A DNA stretch of 64,000 nucleotides, from assembly GCF_035918015.1 (NCBI RefSeq), contig NZ_CP109132.1, forward strand, positions 5,952,001-6,016,000, given 5' to 3'. The DNA is from Streptomyces sp. NBC_01754. Lineage in GTDB: Bacteria; Actinomycetota; Actinomycetes; Streptomycetales; Streptomycetaceae. A model generated the notes under the pieces. It did not search any database, had not been told where the DNA came from, and worked only from the letters and a program-made list of their open reading frames with translations. Made by a program: the position numbers and the translations under genes. Positions 1-8,874 of this stretch are shown piece by piece (within the stretch, counting starts at the first letter, position 1; every line of letters begins with the position of its first letter).

Positions 1-3000
1 TACCTCTACCGCATCCTGTTCCTGCTCTATGCCGAGGCCCAGCCCTCGCTCGGCATCCTGCCCGCCGACGACCCCGAGTACGTGCGCGGCTACGGCCTCC
101 AGCGCCTCGGCGACCTCGTCGTCCGTGACCTGGTGGGCGAGCGGTCCCGGCGCGGATTCCATCTGTACGAGTCCCTGGACCTGCTCTTCCGGCAGGTCCA
201 GAAGGGCCACCGGGAGTTCGGCAGCGAGCCCGAGGACCTTCAGGCCCAGGCCGCCGACCGCGCCGCCACCGAGGCCGAGCGGGAGGCCGCCGAACTCTTC
301 GCCGCCGGGACCATCACCCGCGACGAACACACGGAACGCGTACGCGAGGCCGACCGCACCCGCAAGGCCGCGGCCCGCAGCGCCGACGTCGGCCTGCGTT
401 TCGAGCCGTTGCGCTCCGAACTGTTCGCGAGCGATGCCGTACGCCTCATCTCGACCGACCTGATCGAGAACCCGGCGTACGAGGAGGGCTCGGGGCTGCC
501 CGAGTACCTGGACGTCCGGCTGCGCAACGAGACCCTCCACAAGGTGCTGCACCGGCTGATGCTCACCCGGGGCAAGGGCCGCGAGCGCGGCGGCTTCATC
601 TCCTACGCCCAGCTGGGCATCAACCAGCTCGGCGCGGTCTACGAGGGGTTGATGTCGTACACCGGCTTCATCGCCGACGAGGACCTGTACGAGGTGGCCA
701 AGGGCGGCGACGCGTCCGGCGGCAGCTGGATGATTCCGGCCTCCCGGGTCCAGGACTACCCGGACGAGGTGTTCGTCGAGCGACCCCACGAGGAGACCGG
801 CCGCCCGCTGCGCGTCGTCCACCCCAAGGGCTCGTTCGTCTACCGCCTGGCGGGCCGCGACCGCCAGACCTCGGCCTCGTACTACACCCCGAAGTCCCTC
901 ACCGAGGTGACCGTCGAGCTGGCCCTGAAGCACCGCCTCGACCAGGACGGCACCAAGACGTCCGCCGAGGAGCTCCTGGGCTGGAAGATCTGTGAGCCGG
1001 CACTCGGCTCGGGCGCGTTCCTCAACGAGGCGATCGACCAGGTGGCGGCGGAGTACCTGCGACGCAGGGAAAGGGAGCTGGACCGCCGCATCGACCCCGA
1101 GGCGCGCCCGGTCGAACTCCAGAAGGCCAAGGCGTACATCGCCCTGCACAACGCGTACGGCGTGGACCTGAACGCCACGGCGGTGGAGCTGGCGGAGGTC
1201 TCGCTCTGGCTGAACTCCATGCACCCCGGCATGCGCGCCCCCTGGTTCGGCCTGCATCTGCGGCGCGGCAACTCGCTGATCGGCGCGGGCCGCAAGGTGT
1301 ACGGGGCGGACGCGCTGCCGCACGGCCAGTGGCTGTCGAAGAAGGCGCCGCTCGCACCCACCGATCTTCCCTTCCGCGACGGCGATCTGCCCGACGGCGC
1401 GGTGCACCACTTCCTCCTGCCCGCACTCGGCTGGGGCGCGGTGGCGGGGGAACCCGAGGCGAAGAAGCTCGCGGAGGAGCAGGCGAAGGCGCTCGGCCAG
1501 TGGCGCCGGGGCGTCCAGAAGACCCCCAAGGGCCCCAAGCCGTTCGAGGAGAAGGACGGTGAGGCGGCGGACAAGCGGCAGGCGCGGTACGCCCGTTGGG
1601 CCAAGGCGGCGGCCAAGACCGAGGCGGGTCGGCTCCAGGCGGTGGCCCGGCGGGCCGAGTTCCTGTGGAGCCTGGTCGCCAAGCGCCTGGAGCTGTCGGA
1701 GCGGAAGGTGTCGCGCCGGATCGACGTATGGGGCGCGGAGTGGCTGGAACCGGCCACGGAGGCGGCGGACAAGCAGCGCGTCCTGGACGACCTGACGGCG
1801 GCCGGCACGCCGTACTGGCGGCTGAAGACGGTGATGGACGCGTGGTGCGCGCTGTGGTTCTGGCCGCTCGACCAGGTGGGGCTGCTGGACGGCACGGACG
1901 GGGCGGCGTACGCGTTGGGCGGCGGCGGAGCGCCAGGTGCGGTGCCTGATCTGGAGTCCGCCGCGCCGGCCGGTCCCGCGCCGGGCGATGTCGCCTGGCG
2001 GGCGACCGGCCTCTTCGACGACCCGGACGGCGAGCAGGAGGAGCTGGGCGCGGACGGCGCCGATGCGGCGGGACTGCGGGCGAAGGGGCGCTCACGGAGC
2101 ACCGGTGGTCGAAAGGCCAGGATCAAGCAGGACGACCGGCGGTCCGTCATTGCGCTGAAGAACTTCGCCGACTGGCTGGAGTTCCTGGAACTGGCGCTCG
2201 GAACGCTGGACGCGGACCCTGGTTCCTTCCTGAGCGGCCTGGACGAACTGCCGGTGGACGAGGCGTTGCCGCTGCTGGAGACGTACGAGCGCAGTCTGGA
2301 CGACATGCTGGGCATGGACAGTCCGTTCAAGCTGAAGTCGCGCTTCCCGTGGTTGGCAGCGGTCGAGGACATCGCGGGCACGAACGAGCGAGAGATAAAG
2401 ACGGAGGACGGGCAGGGCTTCTTCCACTGGGAGCTGCACTTCGCGCATGTGTTCCGGGGGGAGCGGGGCGGGTTCGACCTTCAGGTGGGGAATCCACCGT
2501 GGGTGCGGCCCCGGTGGGAGGAGAACCCACTGCTCGCCGAGTACGAACCGTGGTTCATGCTCACGGAGAAGCCGACGAAGGCCGAGCGCACGCGACGACT
2601 CGACGAGCTGATGACGGCGGAGCCGGTGCGCCGCTACCTGCTGCACGAGCTGGCCGTGCACAGCGGCACGGGTGCCATGCTCGGCTCCGGCCTCCTGTAT
2701 CCGTTGCTGCGCGGCACGCAGCCGGACCTCTACCGGGCGTTCATGTGCCGGACGTGGGAGCACATGGCGGGGGAGGGGACGGTGGGATTGGTTCACCCGG
2801 ATTCCCACTTCAGCGGGGACAAGGAAGCGCGCCTGCGGGAGGCCGCGTACACGCGGCTCCGGGTGCACGGCGACTTCGTGAACTCCGGGAACCGCTTTTT
2901 CCCTCCGCCCGTGGGCAGGTCCAGCCACTTCGGCGTGCATGTCTACGCGAGGGAGGGGGAGATCGGGTTCGACCACTTGTCCTGGCTCTTCTCGGTGGAC

Positions 3001-4485
3001 GCCCTGCGCCTGTCGGCCCAGGACGACGGCACATCCCCCGATCCCGGCGTCAGGTACGGCGAGAGTTGGGACGAGCGACCACACCAGAAGCGGATCGTAC
3101 GGGTGGACGAGGAGACGCTGGAGCGGTGGCAGCGTCTGACGGGCGACGAGGGGGAGCCCGTGCGGCAAGGGCGGCTGCTGTCTCCGGTGAGTACGGCCGA
3201 GGCGCAGGCGATCGAAGCGCTGGCGGACTACTCGCTGCGGCTTGCGGACTACGAGCCGCAGATCACTCGCGGGTATGACGAGAGCGGTGCCAAGGCGGCC
3301 GACCTCATCGACTACAACGTGCCCGACGCGAGCGGGGCCGTGCGTCAGCCGGCCGACTGGTCCGAGGTCATCCTCAAGGGTCCGCAACTTGGCCTGGCAA
3401 ACCCGATGTTCAAGCAGCCCAGTCAGGGTGCCGGAGAAGTCCTGGGGCTGAACCCGCTGACGCTGGCGGATGATGCGGTGCCCGAGTCCGAGTACGTGTA
3501 CGTGGCGAAGCCCGAGGTGTACCGCGCGGCGCAGGACAAGTGGAGCGACCATCGGACGCTGGACGAGCTGCGGGCGTCCGAGCGTGAAGTCGCGCGGGCG
3601 CGGACGGTTGTGGCCGAGACACGGGGGGTCGCGCCGGAGGAGGTTGACGGCGAGCTGGTGCGGCGGTTGCGTCGGCCGTACACGGAGTTCTATCGGGTTG
3701 CGTGGCGCGAGTTCATCGCTCCTGACACCGAGCGCAGCTTCTATACGGCTCTCGTGCCTCCCGGTACCACACACATTCACGCGGTCCGCAGTGCTCATGT
3801 CGTCAACAACCGAGTCACAACACTGGCCGCTGGTTTCTGGTCGGGCGTCCCTCTCGACTATCTCCTGCGTACGACACGCATCCGCCATTTGGATGTGACT
3901 CCCGCCAGGCGGCTGCCAATGCCGGAAGTCGATCACCCGCTGGCATCAGCTCTCTTGCTGCGGACCCTCCGTCTCAACTGCCTGACGACTGCCTACTCGG
4001 AGATCTGGGAGGAACTGTACGATCCCACCTGGCCCGGCTACGAACCTTGGGCGCATGACTGGCAGGGGCTTCAGCCCCTGCATAACGTCACGCCCGAATG
4101 GAACCGCGATACCCCGCTGCGTACCGAACGGGCACGCCGGGCGGCACTCGTGGAGATCGATGCCCTCGTGGCGGTTTGGTTGGGGGTCACCGCCGACGCG
4201 TTGGTCGCCATGTACAAGTCCCGCTTTCCGATCATGCAGGACTTCGACGCCGTCACCTGGTTCGACGCGGGGGAACGCAAGCTCGCGGGCGATCGCTACA
4301 CGTATGGGTTTGGGCAGACCAAGGAGCACTACGAGCAGTTCCTCGCGTACAACAAGGGCGAGCGCGCCGAGCCCCCCGAGGGCTACACCGCCCCCTTCTA
4401 CAAGGCCAATCGCGAAGAGGAGCTGCGCGCCGCGCATGCCGTCTTCGCGGAGCGACTGCGGAAGGCGCAAGCGAAGCAGGCGTGA
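1..4485 (+). CDS. Eco57I-class adenine-specific DNA methyltransferase (5' truncated by window)
   Basis: The reading frame is already open at base 1 and starts with YLYRILFLLYAEAQ, a segment typical of the N-terminal region of PglX/DrmMI-like methylases, so the true start lies upstream. At least 1494 codons are present. Methyltransferase motifs are clear: a SYYTP segment near base 882, motif I as EPALGSGAFL near base 1000 (family form DPACGSGAFL), and motif IV as NPPW near base 2490. NPPW/NPPY with SAM-binding motif I is established for N6-adenine methylation. In BREX (PglX) and class 1 DISARM (DrmMI) such enzymes mark self DNA. I cannot choose between those families by eye. It is followed by a strong hairpin. 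Because it sits beside large helicases I infer a defence role. Confidence 0.85.
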   Translation, partial: YLYRILFLLYAEAQPSLGILPADDPEYVRGYGLQRLGDLVVRDLVGERSRRGFHLYESLDLLFRQVQKGHREFGSEPEDLQAQAADRAATEAEREAAELFAAGTITRDEHTERVREADRTRKAAARSADVGLRFEPLRSELFASDAVRLISTDLIENPAYEEGSGLPEYLDVRLRNETLHKVLHRLMLTRGKGRERGGFISYAQLGINQLGAVYEGLMSYTGFIADEDLYEVAKGGDASGGSWMIPASRVQDYPDEVFVERPHEETGRPLRVVHPKGSFVYRLAGRDRQTSASYYTPKSLTEVTVELALKHRLDQDGTKTSAEELLGWKICEPALGSGAFLNEAIDQVAAEYLRRRERELDRRIDPEARPVELQKAKAYIALHNAYGVDLNATAVELAEVSLWLNSMHPGMRAPWFGLHLRRGNSLIGAGRKVYGADALPHGQWLSKKAPLAPTDLPFRDGDLPDGAVHHFLLPALGWGAVAGEPEAKKLAEEQAKALGQWRRGVQKTPKGPKPFEEKDGEAADKRQARYARWAKAAAKTEAGRLQAVARRAEFLWSLVAKRLELSERKVSRRIDVWGAEWLEPATEAADKQRVLDDLTAAGTPYWRLKTVMDAWCALWFWPLDQVGLLDGTDGAAYALGGGGAPGAVPDLESAAPAGPAPGDVAWRATGLFDDPDGEQEELGADGADAAGLRAKGRSRSTGGRKARIKQDDRRSVIALKNFADWLEFLELALGTLDADPGSFLSGLDELPVDEALPLLETYERSLDDMLGMDSPFKLKSRFPWLAAVEDIAGTNEREIKTEDGQGFFHWELHFAHVFRGERGGFDLQVGNPPWVRPRWEENPLLAEYEPWFMLTEKPTKAERTRRLDELMTAEPVRRYLLHELAVHSGTGAMLGSGLLYPLLRGTQPDLYRAFMCRTWEHMAGEGTVGLVHPDSHFSGDKEARLREAAYTRLRVHGDFVNSGNRFFPPPVGRSSHFGVHVYAREGEIGFDHLSWLFSVDALRLSAQDDGTSPDPGVRYGESWDERPHQKRIVRVDEETLERWQRLTGDEGEPVRQGRLLSPVSTAEAQAIEALADYSLRLADYEPQITRGYDESGAKAADLIDYNVPDASGAVRQPADWSEVILKGPQLGLANPMFKQPSQGAGEVLGLNPLTLADDAVPESEYVYVAKPEVYRAAQDKWSDHRTLDELRASEREVARARTVVAETRGVAPEEVDGELVRRLRRPYTEFYRVAWREFIAPDTERSFYTALVPPGTTHIHAVRSAHVVNNRVTTLAAGFWSGVPLDYLLRTTRIRHLDVTPARRLPMPEVDHPLASALLLRTLRLNCLTTAYSEIWEELYDPTWPGYEPWAHDWQGLQPLHNVTPEWNRDTPLRTERARRAALVEIDALVAVWLGVTADALVAMYKSRFPIMQDFDAVTWFDAGERKLAGDRYTYGFGQTKEHYEQFLAYNKGERAEPPEGYTAPFYKANREEELRAAHAVFAERLRKAQAKQA

Positions 4486-4490
4486 GCAAA

Positions 4491-4523
4491 GCGCCCCGCA
4501 TGGAAAGTGACCGTGCGGGGCGC
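4491..4523. terminator. Hairpin terminator between convergent genes
   Basis: Perfect 10-bp inverted repeat (GCGCCCCGCA / TGCGGGGCGC) with a 13-base loop. It begins 5 bases after the methyltransferase stop and lies before the 3' end of the minus-strand DUF397 gene. There is no T-run, which is usual for Streptomyces. It probably serves both directions. Confidence 0.7.
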
Positions 4524-4540
4524 GGAGAGGTGCGGCAGCC

Positions 4541-4789
4541 TCAGCCCTGAGCCGCGTACGAGAGGAAGCTCTGCCACGTCCCGGGGCCCACAGCAAGCTG
4601 CGGGCTCTGGCGCAGCTTGGAGTCCCGCACGTGGACGGTCGTAGGGCAGGCTGCCACCTCGACGCAGTCTCCGTCGCCGCTGCTGCTGTGGGTGGACTTC
4701 CGCCACGAGAGGGCCACCTCGACGCAGTCGTCACCCTGCGAGCCGCTGTAACTGCTCTTGAACCAGGCCAGTTCGGATGTGCTGTTCAT
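4541..4789 (-). CDS. DUF397 domain protein with duplicated motif
   Basis: Small 82-residue protein. DUF397 proteins are abundant in Streptomyces and normally carry one W-KSSYS-G-CVEVA block followed by VRDSK and a C-terminal W..F. Here the block appears twice: around residues 9-26 (WFKSSYSG, DDCVEVA) and 29-47 (WRKSTHSS, GDCVEVA). The VRDSK and W..F features follow once. Its ATG overlaps the stop of the upstream XRE gene (shared ATGA), so the two are translationally coupled. In known cases (the whiJ/abaA type) such pairs act in developmental or antibiotic regulation. The local target is unknown. Confidence 0.85.
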   Translation of the reverse strand: MNSTSELAWFKSSYSGSQGDDCVEVALSWRKSTHSSSGDGDCVEVAACPTTVHVRDSKLRQSPQLAVGPGTWQSFLSYAAQG

Positions 4790-5646
4790 AGCGCTCCTCG
4801 CATTCGCTTCAACAGGCCCAGGGAGTCCTCCGGGGTCAGAGCCTGTGAGCGCATCTTGGCACAGCGCTGATGAAGACGGCTTATCTCTTTCGGGTCAGTG
4901 ATGAGGCGGCCATTCTCCTGACCCTCCGAGTAGCCGTACCAGTGATTGTCGGCCGTCTCGGCCAGTCGCAACGGCCCGTCCAACCCCGCATGCACCGACT
5001 GCCGCAGCGGCATCAGCTGAAACTCGACGTTCCAGTGCCGCTCCACGACCTCCACCAGGTGGTCGAACAACTCCCGCGTCACGTCCTCCCCGCCCGTGTG
5101 CCGCTCAAGCACCGCCTGCTCCACGATGAAGCTGAATGCCGTCGGCGGCTTCCGGCACGTCGCCAGCAGCTCCTGGCGGGCGATCCGCGCCGCGATACGT
5201 TCGTTCAGCTCTTGCTCGTCCGGTAGCGGCGGCACGCTGAACGACACCGCTCGCGCATACGCCTCCGTCTGCAACAGCCCCGGCACCACCCGGCACTCGT
5301 ACGTGTACAGGCTCACCGCCTCGGCCTCCAACCGCGCCCACTGACGGAACCAACTCGCCAGCCCCGGCTGCCGCGAGAGATGCCGCGCCGCGCCCCGTAG
5401 CGTCCCGAACGCGTCCAGGATCTCCTCCGCCCGTTCCACGAAGTCCACTTGCGGGAAGCGGCGGCCCTGCTCGATCTTGGCGACCGTCTGGAGCGAGTAC
5501 CCCACCCGCTCGGCGAACTGCTCCTGCGTCAGACCCGCCCGCTTGCGGAAGGCCTTCAGGACCTCGCCGAACGTCTTGAGGCTGTCCGAGACCTCCGGCT
5601 CCCCGCTGCCCGGCGACCCGCACGCCCCACCCGTACCGTCCGTCAT
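4786..5646 (-). CDS. XRE-family helix-turn-helix regulator (DUF5753)
   Basis: 286 residues. An N-terminal helix-turn-helix is visible around residues 25-80 (LTQEQFAERVGYSLQTVAKI), followed by the DUF5753 region with the typical W/YTYECRVVPGLLQTEAYA segment. This is the common Streptomyces XRE/DUF5753 architecture (WhiJ-like). The start is the ATG at 5646, preceded on the minus strand by GGGAGG. It is coupled by a 4-base overlap to the DUF397 gene and diverges from the anti-sigma-like ATPase gene at 5815, forming the usual three-gene regulatory group. It may regulate itself through the dyad at 5735-5766. Whether it controls the neighbouring defence genes is an inference from position only. Confidence 0.9.
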   Translation of the reverse strand: MTDGTGGACGSPGSGEPEVSDSLKTFGEVLKAFRKRAGLTQEQFAERVGYSLQTVAKIEQGRRFPQVDFVERAEEILDAFGTLRGAARHLSRQPGLASWFRQWARLEAEAVSLYTYECRVVPGLLQTEAYARAVSFSVPPLPDEQELNERIAARIARQELLATCRKPPTAFSFIVEQAVLERHTGGEDVTRELFDHLVEVVERHWNVEFQLMPLRQSVHAGLDGPLRLAETADNHWYGYSEGQENGRLITDPKEISRLHQRCAKMRSQALTPEDSLGLLKRMRGAL

Positions 5647-5734
5647 GCGAGGACACCTCCCGTACGCCTGCTCTGTTCTGCCCCGTCACCCACTTCGAAC
5701 CCGGTCATGGTCACGGATGGTCGCCACCCCTGTC

Positions 5735-5766
5735 CACTCTCCGTACTCACCCTCTGACACAGAGTG
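5735..5766. promoter_or_regulatory. Nested dyad in divergent intergenic region
   Basis: CACTCT at 5735-5740 pairs with AGAGTG at 5761-5766. An inner repeat CTCTG-ACA-CAGAG occupies 5752-5764. It lies between the divergent XRE and ATPase genes, where an autoregulatory operator would be expected. No footprint or homologous site was available to compare. Confidence 0.35.
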
Positions 5767-5814
5767 CTAGTGGCGGATCTGGTGACTGCCCCTGTGAGCT
5801 GCGATTTTGGTCCC

Positions 5815-6258
5815 ATGACGTCAGCCCACGCCCCCCAACCATCCGTCGCCGTACGTGTGTTCGCGCAGCGGTTCAGCTCCACCCCACGCGGTGCGCGCCT
5901 CGCCCGTCACCTCGCCGTGCATCAGCTGGACGCCTGGGGCATCCCGTACGGTTCCGACGCCTCGGACACCGCCGCTCTCCTGGTCGCCGAGCTCGGCGCC
6001 AACGCCGTCGCCCACGGCCGTGTCCCCGGCCGTGACTTCGAGGTGCGGCTCCGCCTCGACGCGTACACGCTGCGGATCGACGTCTCGGACGCGCGCGGCG
6101 AACGCCGTCCCGCCGGACGCGGGGTCGCCGTCCCGCCGCCCTGCGCCGACGGTGGTCGCGGGCTGCTGCTCGTGGAGGTGCTGGCCGACCGGTGGGAGGT
6201 ACGCGACCGGCTGCCCGTCGGCAAGACCGTCCGCGCCGAACTGGACCTGCCCCGCTGA
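5815..6258 (+). CDS. ATP-binding protein, anti-sigma-factor-like (HATPase_c)
   Basis: 147 residues from the ATG at 5815. The frame is open further upstream, but this ATG gives the usual N-terminus of the family. The N box of the GHKL/RsbW-type ATPase is visible as ELGANAVAHG (around residues 63-72), with a later G-rich GRGLLLVE segment. Such single-domain proteins are very numerous in Streptomyces and often sit beside an XRE/DUF5753 plus DUF397 pair, as here. Most have no defined partner. The family fold suggests a serine-kinase-like anti-sigma function. It may be unrelated to the defence genes on either side. Confidence 0.85.
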   Translation: MTSAHAPQPSVAVRVFAQRFSSTPRGARLARHLAVHQLDAWGIPYGSDASDTAALLVAELGANAVAHGRVPGRDFEVRLRLDAYTLRIDVSDARGERRPAGRGVAVPPPCADGGRGLLLVEVLADRWEVRDRLPVGKTVRAELDLPR

Positions 6259-6351
6259 CCGGCCTCGCTGACGCACCCGCCCGCCGTCTATAGGCTTGCC
6301 GCGACACCGAGGTCATCGGTGGCGGACGAGCGAGGGCGGCGACGGGGAGTC

Positions 6352-7644
6352 ATGGCGGGGCTTGAGGACAGTGGCAGCGGGCGCACCACCGGGCGGAACC
6401 GTGCCGTCGGATACCGGCGCTACCAGTTTCCGCCGGGGGAGGACGCCGAACAGCTCCAGCCGGGGCTGTTCCCCACCCTGCACGGTCCCGTCGAGGTCGG
6501 TAACGACGGGCTGCCCACCGGTGTGGAGCTGGAACAGCTCGTCGACGAGGAGAGCGAGGCGCGCGACCCGGGCGAGATCGTCGCGCCCTTCCAGCCCGAG
6601 AACATCAGGATCGAGACCCAGACGACCACCGTCGACCTGCTGCTGTCCCGGCTCAGGGAGGGGATGATCGATCTCGCGCCCGACTTCCAGCGCCGGGCCG
6701 GTATCTGGACCGACGTGCAGCAGAGCCGGCTCATCGAGTCGCTGCTCCTGCGCATTCCCATCTCGTCGTTCCACATGGCGCAGGACGAGGACGACAACTG
6801 GGCCGTGGTCGACGGGATCCAGCGGCTCACGGCCATCGCCCGGTTCATGGCCCCGGAGACCGTGGGAATGCCACCGCTCCGGCTGCGGGGGCTCGACTAC
6901 CTCCAGGACTTCCACGGGCACGGCTACCAGGACCTCACCGGGCGGCTGAAGATCAGGCTGCGCGAGACGCAGCTCGTGGTGCACATCATTCAGCAAGGCA
7001 CCCCGGAGGCGGTGAAGTTCAACGTCTTCGCGCGGATCAACACGGGCGGGATGCCACTCAAGCCGCAGGAGATCCGGCACGCCCTGATCGACGGCCCGGT
7101 ACGCGGCTATCTCGCCGACCTCGCCGAGGACCGGGCCTTCGGCGAGGCCACCGGGAACAGCGTGTCCAACGAGCGCATGGCCGATCGGGAGATGGTGCTG
7201 CGCTTCCTGGCGTTCCGGCTGACCGACCCGGCCGAGCACGTGCAACGCGACTTCGACCAGTTCCTCATCGACGCCATGCACCAGGTGAACCGGCTCGGTG
7301 TGCGGGAGCGCGGCGCGGTGGCGGTCGAGTTCCGGAAGGCGATGCGTTGCGCGACGGACGTCTTCGGTGAACACGCCTTCCGGAAATGGCGCGGCGAAAA
7401 GGGCAAGTCGCCCATCAACAAAGCGCTCTTCGAGACGGTCGCCGTCAATCTGGCCACCCTGGACGATCACGGACGTAAAGCGTTGGTAACGTCACGTGAC
7501 AGGGTGCTCGACGGCTTCTTCGAGCTGATGAAGGACTGGGACTTCGACCGCGCGATCTCCGTCGCCACCGGCGACACGAAGAAGGTGCGTACGAGGTTCT
7601 CCGCGATGGCGGAGCTCTTCCGGGGGGTGGTGAACGGTGATTGA
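6352..7644 (+). CDS. DUF262 domain protein (GmrSD/ParB-nuclease-like fold)
   Basis: 430 residues from the ATG at 6352, which has GGGGAG just upstream. An in-frame GTG at 6319 is an alternative, giving 441 residues. The DUF262 signature is clear: LLSRLREGMIDLAPDFQRR, then the R.IESLLLRIPI segment and VVDGIQRLTAI. The family consensus is DGQQR, so the first Q is replaced by I. DUF262 is the NTP-dependent half of GmrSD and SspE enzymes, which cut modified phage DNA, but the partner HNH domain DUF1524 is not visible here. The gene overlaps the next one by 8 bases. I infer a sensor or effector subunit of a defence complex. Confidence 0.85.
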   Translation: MAGLEDSGSGRTTGRNRAVGYRRYQFPPGEDAEQLQPGLFPTLHGPVEVGNDGLPTGVELEQLVDEESEARDPGEIVAPFQPENIRIETQTTTVDLLLSRLREGMIDLAPDFQRRAGIWTDVQQSRLIESLLLRIPISSFHMAQDEDDNWAVVDGIQRLTAIARFMAPETVGMPPLRLRGLDYLQDFHGHGYQDLTGRLKIRLRETQLVVHIIQQGTPEAVKFNVFARINTGGMPLKPQEIRHALIDGPVRGYLADLAEDRAFGEATGNSVSNERMADREMVLRFLAFRLTDPAEHVQRDFDQFLIDAMHQVNRLGVRERGAVAVEFRKAMRCATDVFGEHAFRKWRGEKGKSPINKALFETVAVNLATLDDHGRKALVTSRDRVLDGFFELMKDWDFDRAISVATGDTKKVRTRFSAMAELFRGVVNGD

Positions 7645-8821
7645 CCAGCTGACGCTGACGAACTTCAAGGCGTTCCAGCACGTGGACCTGCGCCTCGGGC
7701 CCCTCACCCTGCTGACCGGGCTCAACTCCTCCGGCAAGAGCAGTGTGCTCCAGGCGCTGGGGCTGCTCCAGCAGTCCTACCAGGCTGGGGAGTTCTACGA
7801 GGTCCCCGATCTGTTCACCCTGCCGGGTGACCGGGGCGGGCCCCCGACCGGCCACGGCTTCCTCCTCAACGGCGAATTCGTCTCGCTCGGCACCGGGCGC
7901 GACGTCCTGCACGAGGACTTCGCCGGGGAGGAACCGGAGATCACCCTCGCGGTGAGCGAAGGGCCGGCCCGCTACGCCTGGACCGTCGCCTACGAACCGG
8001 AACAGAACCTGCTGCCTCTGCTCCGCGTCGACAACCCACAGAACAGCGAGGGCGCGTTGGCACGGGGGGACATCGCCTCCGTCATCCCCGGCTGCTTCAC
8101 CGCCGGGTTCCAGTACCTGCACGCCGACCGCATCTCACCCGCCGAGTTCTATCCGCGCGACCACCACGCGGCCATCGGCCGTGGCTTCCTCGGCGTCCGG
8201 GGCGAGCACACCGTCAACTTCCTGCGCCACCACCACCAGGTCGGGTTCGAGGTCCCCGAAGGGCCCCTGCGTCACCCGAAGGCCGCTTCCGCCCGGCTGC
8301 TCGACCAGGCCGCCGCCTGGATGGGGGAGCTGTGCCCCGGAGTGGACATCCAGGCCGCCGCCATCGACGGCACGGACTCGGTGCGTCTCTCGTACGGTTT
8401 CGACGGCCCTCGCGGCACGCGCCGACGCCCCACGAACGTCGGCTTCGGGCTCACGTACGCCCTGCCGATCGTCGTGGCCTGTCTGACGGCGCAGCCGGGT
8501 TCGCTGGTCCTGCTGGAGAACCCGGAGGCGCATCTGCACCCGCGCGGCCAGTCCCGGATCGCGGGCCTCCTCGCGGCGGCTGCGGCGCAAGGGGCGCAGC
8601 TGATCGTCGAGACGCACAGCGACCACGTGCTCAACGGGGTGCGGCTCGCCGTCAAGCGTGGAGTGCTGGCGCCGGACCGTGCCGTTGTCCACTACTTCCG
8701 GGGCGGCGTGACGGGCAGCGAGGTGGCCAGCCCCCGCATCGACCGCGACGGCATGCTCGACCAGTGGCCGGAGGGGTTCTTCGACGAGGTGGAGAACCTG
8801 CTCGACGAACTGCTGACCTGA
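7637..8821 (+). CDS. AAA family ATPase with DUF3696
   Basis: 394 residues. The GTG start at 7637 lies inside the end of the DUF262 gene, so the two are coupled. Walker A is GLNSSGKSS near residues 31-39. A C-terminal ABC/SMC-type Walker B region follows as LLENPEAHLHP, with the H-loop segment VETHSDHVLNG. The C-terminus RIDRDGMLDQWPEGFFDE matches the DUF3696 tail. These OLD-like ATPases commonly accompany nuclease or DUF262 partners in defence loci. I see no fused TOPRIM domain, so any nuclease activity must come from a partner. A role as the energy or sensor subunit for the DUF262 protein is inferred from coupling. Confidence 0.88.
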   Translation: MIDQLTLTNFKAFQHVDLRLGPLTLLTGLNSSGKSSVLQALGLLQQSYQAGEFYEVPDLFTLPGDRGGPPTGHGFLLNGEFVSLGTGRDVLHEDFAGEEPEITLAVSEGPARYAWTVAYEPEQNLLPLLRVDNPQNSEGALARGDIASVIPGCFTAGFQYLHADRISPAEFYPRDHHAAIGRGFLGVRGEHTVNFLRHHHQVGFEVPEGPLRHPKAASARLLDQAAAWMGELCPGVDIQAAAIDGTDSVRLSYGFDGPRGTRRRPTNVGFGLTYALPIVVACLTAQPGSLVLLENPEAHLHPRGQSRIAGLLAAAAAQGAQLIVETHSDHVLNGVRLAVKRGVLAPDRAVVHYFRGGVTGSEVASPRIDRDGMLDQWPEGFFDEVENLLDELLT

Positions 8822-8874
8822 GGGACCGGCCGGGGGCCGGACGAGCGTGCGTGAGACATCACCGAGGGGGAAGT

